A DNA stretch of 64,000 nucleotides from Oenanthe sinensis (Eukaryota; Streptophyta; Magnoliopsida; Apiales; Apiaceae): contig CM053794.1 of the NCBI GenBank assembly GCA_028671895.1, positions 21,004,501 through 21,068,500 on the forward strand, in the 5' to 3' direction. The notes under the pieces were generated by a model that saw nothing but the letters and a program-made list of their open reading frames with translations, had not been told where the DNA came from and did no database searches. Every line of letters begins with the position of its first letter. The first letter of the stretch is position 1. Below, in pieces: positions 10,717 through 21,891 of this stretch. The translations under genes and the position numbers were made by a program.

Positions 10717-11875
10717 TGTTAAACAGAATGAGTGTTTTAGAAGGGGGTTGAATGCAACTTAATAAATTTACCACTTTTTGCTAACAACAAACAAAATCAA
10801 AGATATTAAGTTACAAGGCAAACAACAAGTAAGCTAGGGACACACAGTGTTTTACTTTAAAAATTAATTTTATTAATTTTTGTTGCTACAACTGACTGGA
10901 AAAAGTTTTCATCTTCAATAAACACAATAACAAGAGATTGCTAGTGTTTCTATGCTTGAGTAAAGTTAAGCTCAGTTGTATGTCTGTTGTACTTAGGGAA
11001 AGTGTTTGTGAGATGTGTGTATTTAAACTATGACACATATCTCACTTACAGGTACATTTTCCCTTGTTTCCTGGACAATACTCGAATTAGTAATCTCACT
11101 TTTTCTTCATGAGTCTTGTCTTCATTCCAAATATAAATAAAGGTACACTGTGAGGATTTGACATTCTTGACACCATGAGCACGCTTCACCTTTTTGCTTG
11201 CTTTTTCTCAAGTTGCAATTGTAGACTTGACAGACTAGGTAGAAATGTCAAGATCAATCTGTGAATGACTTTACCTAGTCTGTTACTTGAAATAGACTGT
11301 CAGCTTCTCTGAAAGTTACTGTCAACCTTCAGCTTCACTTTGGTGACAACATCTTTGTTACCGCATACTTTACTGTCAGGATCACCGGTCTTCTAAAACA
11401 TGTTGTCGATCATCCCGCCAAAGCTACTGTCAGAAAACTTGTTGTCTTGAATCTTCAATCTCCGTCAAGTTTACTGTCAAGGGATAATTGCTATCAATAA
11501 AACTTGTTGTCATAGAGTCTTCATTCTCCGCCAAATTTACTGTCAAAGAATAGTTGTTATCGTCTGTCTCAAAAGTTGTTGTCACTTGAATATGCTGTCG
11601 TAGGCTCCAGAATATAGAATGTTACTGTCAGAAATTTGATCTATGCTGTGCATGAACACTTTGTGAACTTCTATTTCATGGATCATTTATTTCATTTACA
11701 CATGACACTAACTATTGATACTTACTGTCACCTACTTGACTATTTGCATCTTATTACAAGTGACATTTTAAGCATATTGTCAAACTATATATGACAGTAT
11801 ATTTTATTTAGTTAATTAATAATTAATCTAAGTAAATATTAGTTGATTACATTGATGGTACCACAATCCCTAACA
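10717..11875 (-). repeat. Solo LTR with perfect 5-bp target duplication
   Basis: 1159 bp starting TGTTAAACAG and ending ATCCCTAACA, flanked on both sides by AGTAT (10712-10716 and 11876-11880). No internal region is present, so it is a solo LTR left by LTR-LTR recombination. Reading as TGTTAGGGATTGTGG.. on the minus strand, and the TTCAACCCCCTTCTAAAACA-type end near 10730-10755, suggest minus orientation. It carries its own repeated word: TACTGTCA occurs seven times between 11300 and 11730, together with TTGTTGTC. Confidence 0.9.
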
Positions 11876-11880
11876 AGTAT

Positions 11881-12084
11881 TCATTCATATCTTTGTGTTT
11901 GATCTTTGTTATTAATTCGAAGTTTTAATTCTTATTGAGTTGATTTTAATGAGGCAGAAAAATCACACAAGTATTCAACCTCCTTCTACTTGTTCAACTG
12001 GGAAAACAAAAGTTGTTTACGTCGATAACTTGTGCAGAGTTGTTTAGTCCAGGTTAAAGTCCAATGAAAGAAATTAATATTAGA
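11881..12084. other. Continuation of the interrupted LTR fragment and junction DNA
   Basis: Continues the 10496-10716 sequence after the AGTAT duplication, including a pyrimidine-rich CAACCTCCTTCTAC stretch. It runs into AT-rich DNA. No gene is seen. Confidence 0.4.
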
Positions 12085-12712
12085 TTGTTTTTTTTATTTA
12101 ATTCTAACTAAAAAATGAGAATAAGAGCGTAGTTTATTTTTTATTAATTAAAAGAGTTTAAAGTATATTAGAAGTATTTTTTTTAAATTTAATTAAGAAA
12201 TATTTATTAATAAAAAGAGTTTCAAATATATTAGAAATATTTTATTTAAAATTTAAATAAAAGAGTATATTTTAATATAGATAAAATATTAAAATAATTT
12301 TAATATTCAAAAATTTATTTATAAAATTACAATTTTAAATAAATTAAAGTGTCTAAAAGATGATGAAATTGAAACATGTTAGTAGACTGTGAGTACAACC
12401 CTATATTCTAATTAAAAGAGAAGTTCATTTAGAATAATATAATATAAAAGTTTAGCTAATATAGATATAGCATAGTAATAACATTTAATTAATATAAACA
12501 AAATAATATTATTATTTTAATATCCAAAACATTTAATTAATAAATTATGATTTTAAATAAATTAAAGAGGTTTAACAATGAGGAAATTGAGTATGAGACA
12601 AACGTGTTTATTTGAAGTTGAGTGAGAGACAAAATGACTAGACCGAACGGACGACCGACTAACAAAACATTTGCCCTTTTGGCTTTAATATTATAGTATA
12701 AATTGTATATTA
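12085..12712 (-). mobile_element. Helitron-like element, truncated relative of 20139-20916
   Basis: Read on the minus strand this block follows the element at 20139 for several hundred bases. It starts TATACTATAATATTAAAG, then has TTAGTC..GGTCTAGTC.TTTTGTCTCTCA, TCATAATTTATTAATTAAAT and TTAAAATATACTCTTTTATTTAAATTTTAA. No CTRRT end or hairpin is visible at the 12085 side, so the 3' end is missing. There is no coding capacity, so it is non-autonomous. Confidence 0.6.
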
Positions 12713-14612
12713 TATTTAATATATATGTATTATAATTCTTATTTATATTTTATATTTTTAATTTTATATAATATTAAGTGTAAAAATATTGTGTTATTAT
12801 TAACCAAATTTATTAATTACTTATATAATTATTTTAACATACATTGCATATTTATAAAAATACTAATAATCTAATATAATAAAACATAATTTAATTATAT
12901 ATTTTATAATATATAAAAATAATATTTATTAATTAATTTTTGTCATATTTAAATATGTTATTATATTTTAAATTTTAATATACATTAAATAGTTATTATA
13001 TTAAATATCTTTTCACTAAATGTATATATTATTTTCATTTGTATTGAAAAAAACATTAATTAAATTTATTTGAACTTATAAAATTTTTATTATATATATA
13101 TAGAAATTTGAAAAAAAATAATATTTTTTAATATAGCTAATCATTATGCCTAATATCATTGGAGTACAAACTCTTATAAATTCAATAAATTTTAGGTAAT
13201 CATAATTTAGCTAATCATTTTAGTTTAATGTGCCGGAGATGCTCACTACTATCTCATTTACACGTGTAATTATTTTGAATGACGGTGAGGACTACGAAGT
13301 AGATGAATCACCATTACGTCTCTTTTATACCATTGACAATTTCGTAATATATTATCTTTTATTTTTGTCCTAAATTCTGCATTTTTATTATTTTCATATC
13401 CACCAAAAAATATTTACAACTTCATACAGACTTGGTTCTCCCAATAACTTGGTACATCAAACTTATTCAATCTTCTCACGAAACATGAAATGAGATATCC
13501 CTCAAGGAGACTTGAAGATGTAGATATGGTACACTAACTTTAACTTGAACAAAAAAAGATTCTTAAATATAATTTGATGATATATACTTTTGTTGCCTAA
13601 ATATATACACTGGTGTTGTTCCTTATTAATAAGTACGAGCATTTCTACCTGATCTCGTATAACCGAGATAATAATTGATAACATATAGCACGAAGATAAT
13701 TCGACGAACTACTGTGACAAAATCCCAAACATCTGGGTAAAGGAACTATATTATAAATGCAGTGATCGCTAAATTATGTTGTACAAGTAAATGCTCCAAA
13801 AACAAATCAATTTAGTTAGTTGGTGTCGAGGTTATTTTTAAATTTGTTTCCATTAATTTTAAAACTGAATACTTTCGGTTTAAGAAATTTACACCGATGT
13901 TAGAGAAGCTAGTTCAATGTCTGATTGACGTGTATGGTTATCTGTACTTTCTTTTTTTATTGATGTAATTGCTCCAGATAGTTAATAAGTTATTTTATTA
14001 TGTTTAAAAATTTCAAATTTTAAATATCTGAAAAAAATCAATTCAATCTGAAACTCAATTGAATTGGATTTATTTTTAAAATCTGAAAATATTTATATTT
14101 AAATTTCATAAAATCCGACCCAATCAAATCTGTTGTATATCATCCCCAGATGAAATTGTCAACGAAACGTGAACGTTGGTTCCAATTGTGTCCTTTAATG
14201 TAGAAATTTGTCGATACAAGATTCCAAATTGACTAGAATAAACTTGACGTATGTCAGAGACTTGGGAGTCGTAGAGCGCGGCACAAGACTCTCTCGACCT
14301 GTTAAGCCCATACTGAAATTCCAGGGCATTCATGAATCTACTCGAGCTCTTTGTCAGTACCTACCCACTTTTCATGTAAAAAGGCGACTCGCAAATGTTT
14401 ATGGTTCTAAGTCAGTCCTAGAACTGTTAGCCTAACTTTTAAATTAAAAATATTTTAAAATAAATAAAAGTTAATTATATATTTAATTTAAACATCATAA
14501 TAAGATAAAGATATTAAAAAATAATATCTCTTAAAAAGTCATATAAAATATTTATAACCCTGGCCCGGAGCCCAAAAACTTTAGAGGCACATTTTTTCAA
14601 AAAACAAACTTA
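12713..14612. other. AT-rich intergenic DNA
   Basis: Very AT-rich, with no ORF that looks like protein. A less AT-rich patch at 14200-14430 reads open on both strands for about 70 codons but resembles nothing I recognise. No RNA gene is seen. Confidence 0.5.

Positions 14613-14691
<79 letters not shown>
14613..14691. repeat. (GT)n(AT)n microsatellite
   Basis: Five GT units followed by about 34 AT units without interruption. Expected to be length-variable. Confidence 0.98.
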
Positions 14692-14692
<1 letters not shown>

Positions 14693-14881
14693 CATATAAA
14701 TTAATAATTTTAAATATATATATTATTATAGGGTCTATAAAACTAAAAATAAGTAATAATTATATATTTATATATATAATATAGAGAAAATGGAATCTGA
14801 GGTTGATCTCGGGAAATTTTCTAAGGTAATAGGGTGTTTTAGTATAAATTTTTATTATTATTTGTTAAATTTATAGTAAGA

Positions 14882-15058
14882 CCTGATAATACTCGAGTAA
14901 AAACTTTTATTACTAATAAAATAGATTTCTTACCAGAATTAAATAAGAGAAGAAAATGACAATCTTTCTTTTATTGTTATGATTTTATTGTTAAAAATAT
15001 ATCTGGTACTACAAATGTTTTAGCTGATTTTCTTAGCAGGCACAGACATGACAACTAA
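14882..15058 (+). pseudogene. Endogenous pararetrovirus RNase H C-terminal fragment
   Basis: A frame ending at the TAA 15056-15058 contains DNTRVK near its start and closes with NVLADFLSR, the typical end of the caulimovirid reverse transcriptase-RNase H polyprotein. One TGA stop lies at 14957-14959. Upstream of 14882 similarity is lost in AT-rich DNA, so the copy is truncated. Copia elements end their RNase H differently (DIFTKPL), which separates this fragment from the retrotransposons around it. It is a dead integrated remnant in the host genome. Confidence 0.75.
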
Positions 15059-16108
15059 CAACTTTGATGAGTATATCAGAAATATTACTCTTTTAATTAC
15101 AAAGAACCATGAGAAAATTTCCCAATTACACAAAGAAATAGAAATCACAGTACAAGAAAATACACACCACTTGAAACAATTAGCAGATGCTATCAAAGAC
15201 AAACAAACAGTAAAAACTCTACAAAGTCCATGTACATTATCTACAAAATTACAGACTTTTACATCCAAGCTTGCAACCTTTCCATCACAAAGCACTTCAG
15301 TACAAACAACACCTTCTATTACCATGAGTGATAAACTCAAATATTCACCTGAAACCATAACAGCTTATGAGAAAATTATTAAATTTAATGATTATGAGTC
15401 TAATACTGAGATATTAAGATCAACAAATATCCGAGGTATTTGTGTAGAGAAAATGCAAATCCAGAAATAATTGAAAAATTATTCACATATGGATTTATTA
15501 ATAAAATCATAGTAACTAATACTATGTACATCATTTCAAAATTGCCAAAAATGCCAAAATTGATAGTAAAATCTACTAGAGCTATGATCGAATCTTTTGG
15601 TAAAAGAGCATATGGAATCCAGATTTTTGATGCCTCCAATGTTCTAGTGGGTAAACCTATAGTAATATGTCAATTATTTAAGACATGCAGAAATAGTAAT
15701 ATAAATTGAGACCAAGAAGATTTAAAGTTAGCAACATCATGCACTATGGAAAATTTTTAAGAATGGATGTTTACCAAAAGGGCAATAGGATTATTGACCT
15801 TAAAGGGAAAAATTGAAGAAATGTTGAGAGCCAGAAAAACTAATATCACTGGAACTAGTAAAGGAGCACAAGTTGAAGAGATTATCACATTATATTATGA
15901 TAATGAAACAGTGCCATAAGATACTTCAGAACTTGAAAGAATGTATGATAGAATTGTTAATCTATAGCATACCCATGCAAAAATAACTATAGAACAATAT
16001 CATGGATTAGTAGGTCAAAGAAAAAGACCTGTGATCAAGACCCCTAATATTACAAATAATACTGATATCAAAATAAAAGGAGAAGGATCTTCTGATCCCT
16101 TCAACTAA
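15048..16108 (+). pseudogene. Endogenous pararetrovirus ORF downstream of RNase H, unknown function, broken
   Basis: ATG at 15048 overlaps the end of the RNase H frame by 11 bases, a compact viral arrangement. The first 140 codons are open (15048-15470), are hydrophilic and include a helical, coiled-coil-like start (HEKISQLHKEIEITVQEN). After a frameshift near 15460, pieces at 15440-15709 and on to 16108 continue the protein with further stops near 15760, 15918 and 15965. A second ORF after the polyprotein fits a florendovirus-like layout in Caulimoviridae, but I cannot assign its function from motifs. It could also be a transactivator-type protein of another genus. Confidence 0.55.
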
Positions 16109-16330
16109 AACTCAAATGTAATCTTACTACAAAAGGGTTCATAATACTATAATACGAGTATAATCTATAGATCCCTGATATTATTATAAAGACATATCAC
16201 ATGAAAAAGTTGAAGAATGTGGAAAAGATGCACATGGAAATTTTGAGTCAAGTGACAAGTGATTGACAAAGAATAAAGATGCTTTGAAGATAAGAAGATG
16301 AGAAAATTTAAAGCAAAAGAAAAAGAAAAA

Positions 16331-16428
16331 ATGGCAGACAAGAGATAATGCAGCATTGAAAAGAAGACTTAAAAATAAAATGGGAGACAAAAGATAATGC
16401 AGCTTTGAAAAAAGAAGAATTAAAGACA
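16331..16428 (+). repeat. 49-bp tandem duplication upstream of the pararetroviral promoter
   Basis: Two imperfect units, starting ATGGCAGACA at 16331 and ATGGGAGACA at 16380, share AGATAATGCAGC.TTGAAAA and a purine-rich tail. They lie about 60-155 bases upstream of the TATA box, where enhancer modules of 35S-type promoters sit. Confidence 0.75.
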
Positions 16429-16485
16429 AAAAATCATGTCAGATAAAGAATGATGTAACTTTATATAAATTATACTGAGGAACTC

Positions 16486-16540
16486 TATATAAGAACCTCA
16501 TTGTAACATAAAGAAGAGATCAAAAATATTCTGCAATAAA
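16486..16540 (+). promoter_or_regulatory. 35S-like pregenomic RNA promoter core and poly(A) signal
   Basis: CTCTATATAAGAACCTCATT closely resembles the core of caulimovirus 35S promoters (TATATAAG at 16486-16493). AATAAA lies 42 bases further on, at 16535-16540. The position after the last viral ORF fits the intergenic region. Activity in the plant is unknown. Confidence 0.65.
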
Positions 16541-17950
16541 CTTAAAATTTGAAAATTCTCTTATGACTAGCTAAAACCCTCTCTTATATATAATTTCAGC
16601 TAAGAAAATATCATGAGATCAGAAATATTACTCTACTAAAATTATATTTAGTATTTATTAGTTTAAAAGTGTTATTAAGTATAGTATTTTGGAGGATATC
16701 TGAAGCAGTTCCAGAAGCCAGACCATATCCCTAAGGAGGGAGCAAGAAGCCAGGGAAGGTTGAGAGCTACGGTGATCTGAAATACAATTACTATGTAATA
16801 CACTAAACTAATGCTTACTAGTTATGATATTGGTAAATTAATTATTTTTGTAATAATGATATTAGTATTGGTTAGAAATTATAGATACTTAAAAAATTCA
16901 TAATGAATTTTATTTTATATGTTTATTTATATATAATACCATTTTTATTCCTTCCCCTTTCAGGGTTAATAGATGATGAGATCCCCTATTAAATATAATA
17001 CTATCTCTTGCCAGAAATTAAAATTGGTCTCAAATGATGTGACATAGGTGATATGTCAATTTGAAAAGTTTTAATTAGTGAGATTTGTGTGGATATATTG
17101 GGCTCCATTAAATTAAATAGAATTAGAATCAATCAAAATTTGTCATATGATATTTGATAATTATTTTTGTACACCATTTTATAGCCTAACGTTACTCTTT
17201 CTTTTATGCCTCTAGTTTGTTGTAATAAAAGAAGAAAAAATGTGTCCCTCAAATATTATTTTTCGTGGTGTCCCATTTGAGAACGTAAATGGTTTGACCT
17301 CATGGCCGGCTCTACCCACTCATGTGTATTTCAGTTGCTCTTTTTTGAAAAAGAAGTAAAGAGGGTCTTTACCTAATAAATTATATATAAATAAATTAAA
17401 CCATTTTTCTAACAAAAGTTACTCCTACATAAATAAATTATAACAAAATATAATGTTTGACTAAAAAAATTTCTTCATTCAAAAAATTTAGCATTTAACA
17501 AAATATGCGTAAATGTCATAGTTAATAAGATATTCATGTCATGCTGGAATGATATACATATATATATATATATATATAATATGAACTCATTATTAGTCGG
17601 GGAACTCCGAGAACCACTTAAAACCCCTAATTTCCCTAATTTGACCTGACCCAATTAATTATTAAGGTCAAATTATGTAAATTAGATGTTTAATTGAATG
17701 CTAATATATGTTAATAATTTTATAAAAATATTGAAAATATGTTCTGTAAAATTATATTAGTACAAAACATAATAGAGAACATATTAAAAATATGTTTAAG
17801 AACATATTAAAAAAATAAATTAAAAAACATATATTGAATAATATTGTATAGAACATAGTGTAGAACATGTTTATATTATTAAAAAAATATTAATTATTAT
17901 ATGGATCCACAAGTTCCCCATGTAAGAGGGTTCTCCATAGAACTTTACTA

Positions 17951-17987
<37 letters not shown>

Positions 17988-18770
17988 AATTAAAATGTTT
18001 TTAAATATATACCGGCAAAATCGCTTATTAAATAACATCAGCTGAGGGTTTCTATTGACTATGTACACCAAGAATTCCTCGATCAATAATGAGATTATCA
18101 ACCACAAATTTACTTGTACAGTTGTACTCCCATTTTTCTAATAATTATTTTTTTTGACATTTTATATTTATTTTGATTTGCATAAAAAATAAAATCTCTG
18201 TACTATTTACTTGAAATGTTATAATTTAATAATTTTTTAACTTTTTTCTAAACAAAAATTTAAATATTAAACTTTTATAAAAATTTAAAAAATAATTTAG
18301 TAAATTATATTTTATATATGTATTAAAATATGTATAAAAAATCAAAACAATATGAGAATATATTATAGTCGCGTATGTAATACAAACTTATTATGTGCGA
18401 TGCATTATAAAATTTTATTAATATATTTTATATTAATTAAATATAATATAAATTATAGCAGAAAACTCTTCATTTATAATGATACAAAATCGTAATGACA
18501 TATAATCATCATATCGGTCAAAAGGCCATTAAAAATGACTATCATATAAATATAAAAATATCATTCATATAATACTAAAGTCGTTTAAAACCTCAAATTT
18601 AAATAATATGAAAACAAATTGAGAAAATATGAAATTTCATTCCAATACAGTATAGTCACAACTACCTCGATATACTGGCGTGCTGCAGTCAATAGACGAT
18701 ATACTTGCATACTCATTCACACATTTATAGTAAGCCTACAATATACATGGTAGTTCACACATTCACACTA
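16541..18770. other. AT-rich intergenic DNA, possible viral leader at its start
   Basis: The first 400 bases may be the remaining pararetroviral leader. The rest has no gene. (AT)n runs occur near 17557-17578 and 17949-17985. No LTR, primer site or transposon end is recognised. Confidence 0.5.
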
Positions 18771-18778
18771 TATATAAA
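18771..18778 (+). promoter_or_regulatory. TATA box of the DC1 gene
   Basis: TATATAAA lies 86 bases before the start codon at 18864, a normal distance for a plant promoter with a short 5' leader. Confidence 0.6.
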
Positions 18779-18863
18779 TGTACATCCTCTCTATGCACAC
18801 ATATTCATTGTTCTCGATCACTTTTTCAAAATATATTTTGGTTAGTATATACTCCTATATCAG

Positions 18864-19703
18864 ATGAGTAATCCAGGGAATGAATTCCTACAAAACATTA
18901 CACATCCTTCTCATCCTTCTCATCCACTTACCCTACTCACTGTTTGTTCTTATCCCGGTGGATTATTCACCTGCGACGCTTGTAAGCGCACCTGTAATGA
19001 TTTTAGCTACCGTTGTCATGCATGTAATTTTGATCTCCATGTTGGTTGTGCTTCTTTGCCTTTAACTTTTGAACATTATTCTCACACACATCCTTTGTCG
19101 TTAACATTTGCAATAACTTACAATTCTAATAGCTTTACTTGTGACATTTGTTCGAAAGACGGGTCTATGCAATGGGTGTATAGGTGTCATAACTGTAATT
19201 TCGATGCACATTTGCATTGTGCAATCCCGTCTCAGTTTCAAGTGGCTGGACAGGCGAGTGGTGGGATTTATAATAACAGGAGACCGAGTTTACCAGTTAT
19301 GAGCGACACCCCGAGTAATCAGTTTCAAGCTCCCGGTGGTGTTCATATGGGTCCAGTTATGCACGGAATCCCGTCTCAGTTTCCAGCTCCCGGTGGTGTT
19401 CATATGGGTCCAGTTATGCACGTAATCCCGTCTCAGTTTCCAGCTCCCGGTGGTGTTCATATGGGTCCAGTTATGCACGTAAGGCCGACTCGGTTTCCAG
19501 CTCCGCGTCCAGGTCAAACTTTCCTTAATGCGGCTGCAGAGACAGCGGGAACGGGTATCGGAACGGCTTTCGTGAACCTAGTGGGTAAGATACTGCCAGG
19601 CAACGGCGACGGCGACGGCAACGGCAACGGCCAGCATGACCACGACTATGACGACTACTACGATGATTATGACGACTATGACAACTACTACGATGATTCA
19701 TAA
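18864..19703 (+). CDS. DC1 domain (Cys/His-rich C1-like zinc finger) protein
   Basis: An intact single-exon frame of 279 residues and the only convincing host gene. Two plant-specific C1-like domains occur at about residues 20-66 and 71-120. Each has a CxxC pair (CDAC, CDIC) and a YRCHxCNFDxHxxC block that would bind zinc. Such domains are related to diacylglycerol/phorbol-ester binding C1 fingers, but most plant members have no proven ligand; roles in stress and defence signalling have been proposed for the family. After them come about three 19-residue repeats (GGVHMGPVMH.IPSQFPAP, residues 158-213), a short apolar stretch (GTGIGTAFVNLVGKILPG, 230-247) and a tail very rich in Asp and Tyr (258-279). 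The start was chosen as the first ATG in frame, and a TATA box lies upstream. At two fingers it is shorter than the usual multi-finger family members. It is flanked by repeats only. Confidence 0.88.
   Translation: MSNPGNEFLQNITHPSHPSHPLTLLTVCSYPGGLFTCDACKRTCNDFSYRCHACNFDLHVGCASLPLTFEHYSHTHPLSLTFAITYNSNSFTCDICSKDGSMQWVYRCHNCNFDAHLHCAIPSQFQVAGQASGGIYNNRRPSLPVMSDTPSNQFQAPGGVHMGPVMHGIPSQFPAPGGVHMGPVMHVIPSQFPAPGGVHMGPVMHVRPTRFPAPRPGQTFLNAAAETAGTGIGTAFVNLVGKILPGNGDGDGNGNGQHDHDYDDYYDDYDDYDNYYDDS
19336..19505 (+). repeat. 57-bp tandem repeats inside the DC1 gene
   Basis: Nearly identical units starting GGTGGTGTTCATATGGGTCC at 19336, 19393 and 19450 encode 19 residues each. The high nucleotide identity points to recent expansion, so the copy number may vary between individuals. 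Confidence 0.9.
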
Positions 19704-20138
19704 CCTGATCTACATAATTTAATGTTGGTACCCCGGATGACTGATCAGGTGAAGCCGATCCTCAAGATTTTTAAAATAAATAAAATTGTTTCGGGTTTAT
19801 TTATGGTTTAATTAAATTTCTTAAGTGTACGTGTGTAAAATTATCATCCTAATAGTTTGTAATAATTGAAACTATGTTATATATTTATAAAAAGAGTGTT
19901 GTGTGAAGCCTTGCTAAATAGAGTATTGTTTAATTTTCGAATGATGCTAAAGAGGATGTGATTCGCAATATTTATCCAAACAGCCGTTATTTTTCATGTT
20001 AAAGATACTTGCTAGACAAGTGAAGTCGACTCCTTAAAATTTTCAAACCAACTCCTAAAATATTTTAGGAAGTTATTATGTTTTATATATTTTGAAAACA
20101 ATTGAATCATCAACATCTATACTATTATGTCCTATCTA
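19704..20138. other. 3' flank of the DC1 gene
   Basis: AT-rich, probably the 3' UTR and terminator region of the DC1 gene (AATAAATAAA near 19775). No other gene is seen. Confidence 0.5.
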
Positions 20139-20916
20139 TCTATACTATATTATATTATTAAGGTCGTAAGCACAAATATTTAGTCCGTCATCGGTCTGGT
20201 CCTTTTGTGTCACTCTCAATTTCAAATATACGTGTCAGTCTCTTATTCAATTTCAAACACATTCTTTTAATCAATATACTATCACGTTTTAATTTTCTCA
20301 TTAGTCAACCTCTTTTTTTATTTAATATCATAATTTATTAATTAAATTTTATGAATATTAAAATAATATTATTATTTTATTTATAAGAATTAAATTTTAT
20401 TATTGTGCTCTATCTATATTATATATACTCTAATATTATATTACTCTAACGAACTTTTTTTTAAAATTAAAATATAGAGTTATACTCAAAATCTAATAGC
20501 ATGTTTCCATTTCCTCATCGCTCAAACACTTTAATTTATTTTAAATTGAAATTTTAAAATAAAAAATTTTGAAAATTAAAATTATATTAATATTTATCTA
20601 TATTAAAATATACTCTTTTATTTAAATTTTAATTAAAATATTTCTAATATATTCGAAACTCTTTTTATTAATAAAAATTTATTAATGATTTGCACGAGTT
20701 ATTAATCTATGTTAATTAATATAAATATATAACAATATATTAATGAGACTTTAAACACATGATATAAATATGATTCAAAACTAATTTATCTCATGTACAA
20801 CATTACATAAAATATATTAATAATATAAATAATTAAATTAAATATTTAATTCATTTAAAATATATAATATATTATTTATTACTTTTCTCCCGTGCTTTGC
20901 ACAGGTTATTGGCTGG
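20139..20916 (+). mobile_element. Non-autonomous Helitron
   Basis: The 5' end TCTATACTATATTATATTA follows an A. The 3' end is CTGG followed by T at 20917, which fits CTRR-T insertion between A and T. Seven bases before the end is a hairpin, CCCGTGC-TTT-GCACAGG, with one mismatch in the stem. The 778 bp hold no coding frame. A relative in opposite orientation lies at 12085-12712. The exact 5' base is uncertain because TCTATC is repeated there. Confidence 0.72.
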
Positions 20917-20917
20917 T

Positions 20918-21308
20918 ATATAATAAGAGTAAGAGAGATCTTATCCAATTACTACCAACGGTCAAAAAATCGATTCTTAATAACTATATAATATTATGTA
21001 CTAATTATTTATAAATTATAATTATTATTAAGATTCCTAACAAATATAATTGTTCTTATCCCGCTTCATATTATAACTCAAACTCTATTAGATATCTTAA
21101 TAATAATATATAAATATTATTATAAATTTGAACTTAAAGATGTATTTTGGAGGTAAATTAAAAAGAAAATTCATAATTATTGTGCTCCTTACACGACATA
21201 CATTATTTGAGTTTCAGAAGTCAAAATTAGGCATTTTACAGCCCAGACGAAGCTTCCAAAATTATCTTTAATTTTGAGGTGGTCCAACATCCAAAATCTA
21301 ACCGGAAC
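20918..21308. other. Intergenic DNA between Helitron and family B element
   Basis: AT-rich. No feature is seen apart from the sequence GGAAC (21304-21308) next to the LTR. Confidence 0.5.
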
Positions 21309-21843
21309 TGTTAGGAAGCAAACACTGATGGCTGTCAGAGAATACAGATCAGAGATAACACTACTGACATCATCAGAGATTAAGGAGCTGTCGGACAGAG
21401 TTTACTCTATCAGAGAATACTCAATCAGAGTTTACTCTAATAGAGAATGCTCTATCAGAGAATAATAACCGACATAGTTTATTATCAGAGTTTGTTAGGA
21501 AGCAATTCGAATCAGAGTCTGAATAGGATAGTAAGAAGGAATCCGAATCCAAGTCTATTTCCTTATGTAAAACTATTCTATTTTTAATCTGATTTGTAAT
21601 TGAATTGTAACTGTATCTATATAAACACAGACATAGGTTAACGTAAAAGTAATCTTTGCAAATCATATTATTCATAACTAGCAGCTCTTGAGAACAAAGA
21701 ACTTCTTGAGAGAGTTTTATAACCAATTCATTATTATTAATACAGAACAGTATTCACCTTTTACATACTTGTGTTCTTAATCGATTTACTAGTGCTATTA
21801 CATTCAACCCCTCTTTTGTAATAGTTTATTCATCTGAAAAATA
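21309..21843 (+). repeat. 5' LTR of the family B element
   Basis: Starts TGTTAGGAAGCAAAC. Its end (CTGAAAAATA) is inferred from alignment with the 3' LTR (CTAGGAAATA) and with the copy ending at 53956, which keeps CTGGGCAACA; the terminal CA has become TA here. U3 has eight TCAGAG hexamers within 21337-21515. A TATA box, TATATAAA, lies at 21618-21625. Confidence 0.93.
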
Positions 21844-21845
21844 AT

Positions 21846-21857
21846 TAGTATCAGAAC
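21846..21857 (+). promoter_or_regulatory. Primer binding site of the family B element
   Basis: TAGTATCAGAAC, one base from the usual TGGTATCAGAAC type, two bases after the LTR. Initiator Met tRNA is the expected primer. Confidence 0.8.
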
Positions 21858-21891
21858 ACGCAGTTTAAAATCAACTGTTAGATCATAAATC

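Noticed and set aside
14208..14435. Overlapping open frames on both strands in a less AT-rich patch
   Set aside because: Short, no recognisable motif, no start context and no neighbours. Probably chance.
12713..14612. Host gene or ncRNA in the AT-rich stretch
   Set aside because: No long frame, splice pattern, repeat end or conserved motif could be supported.
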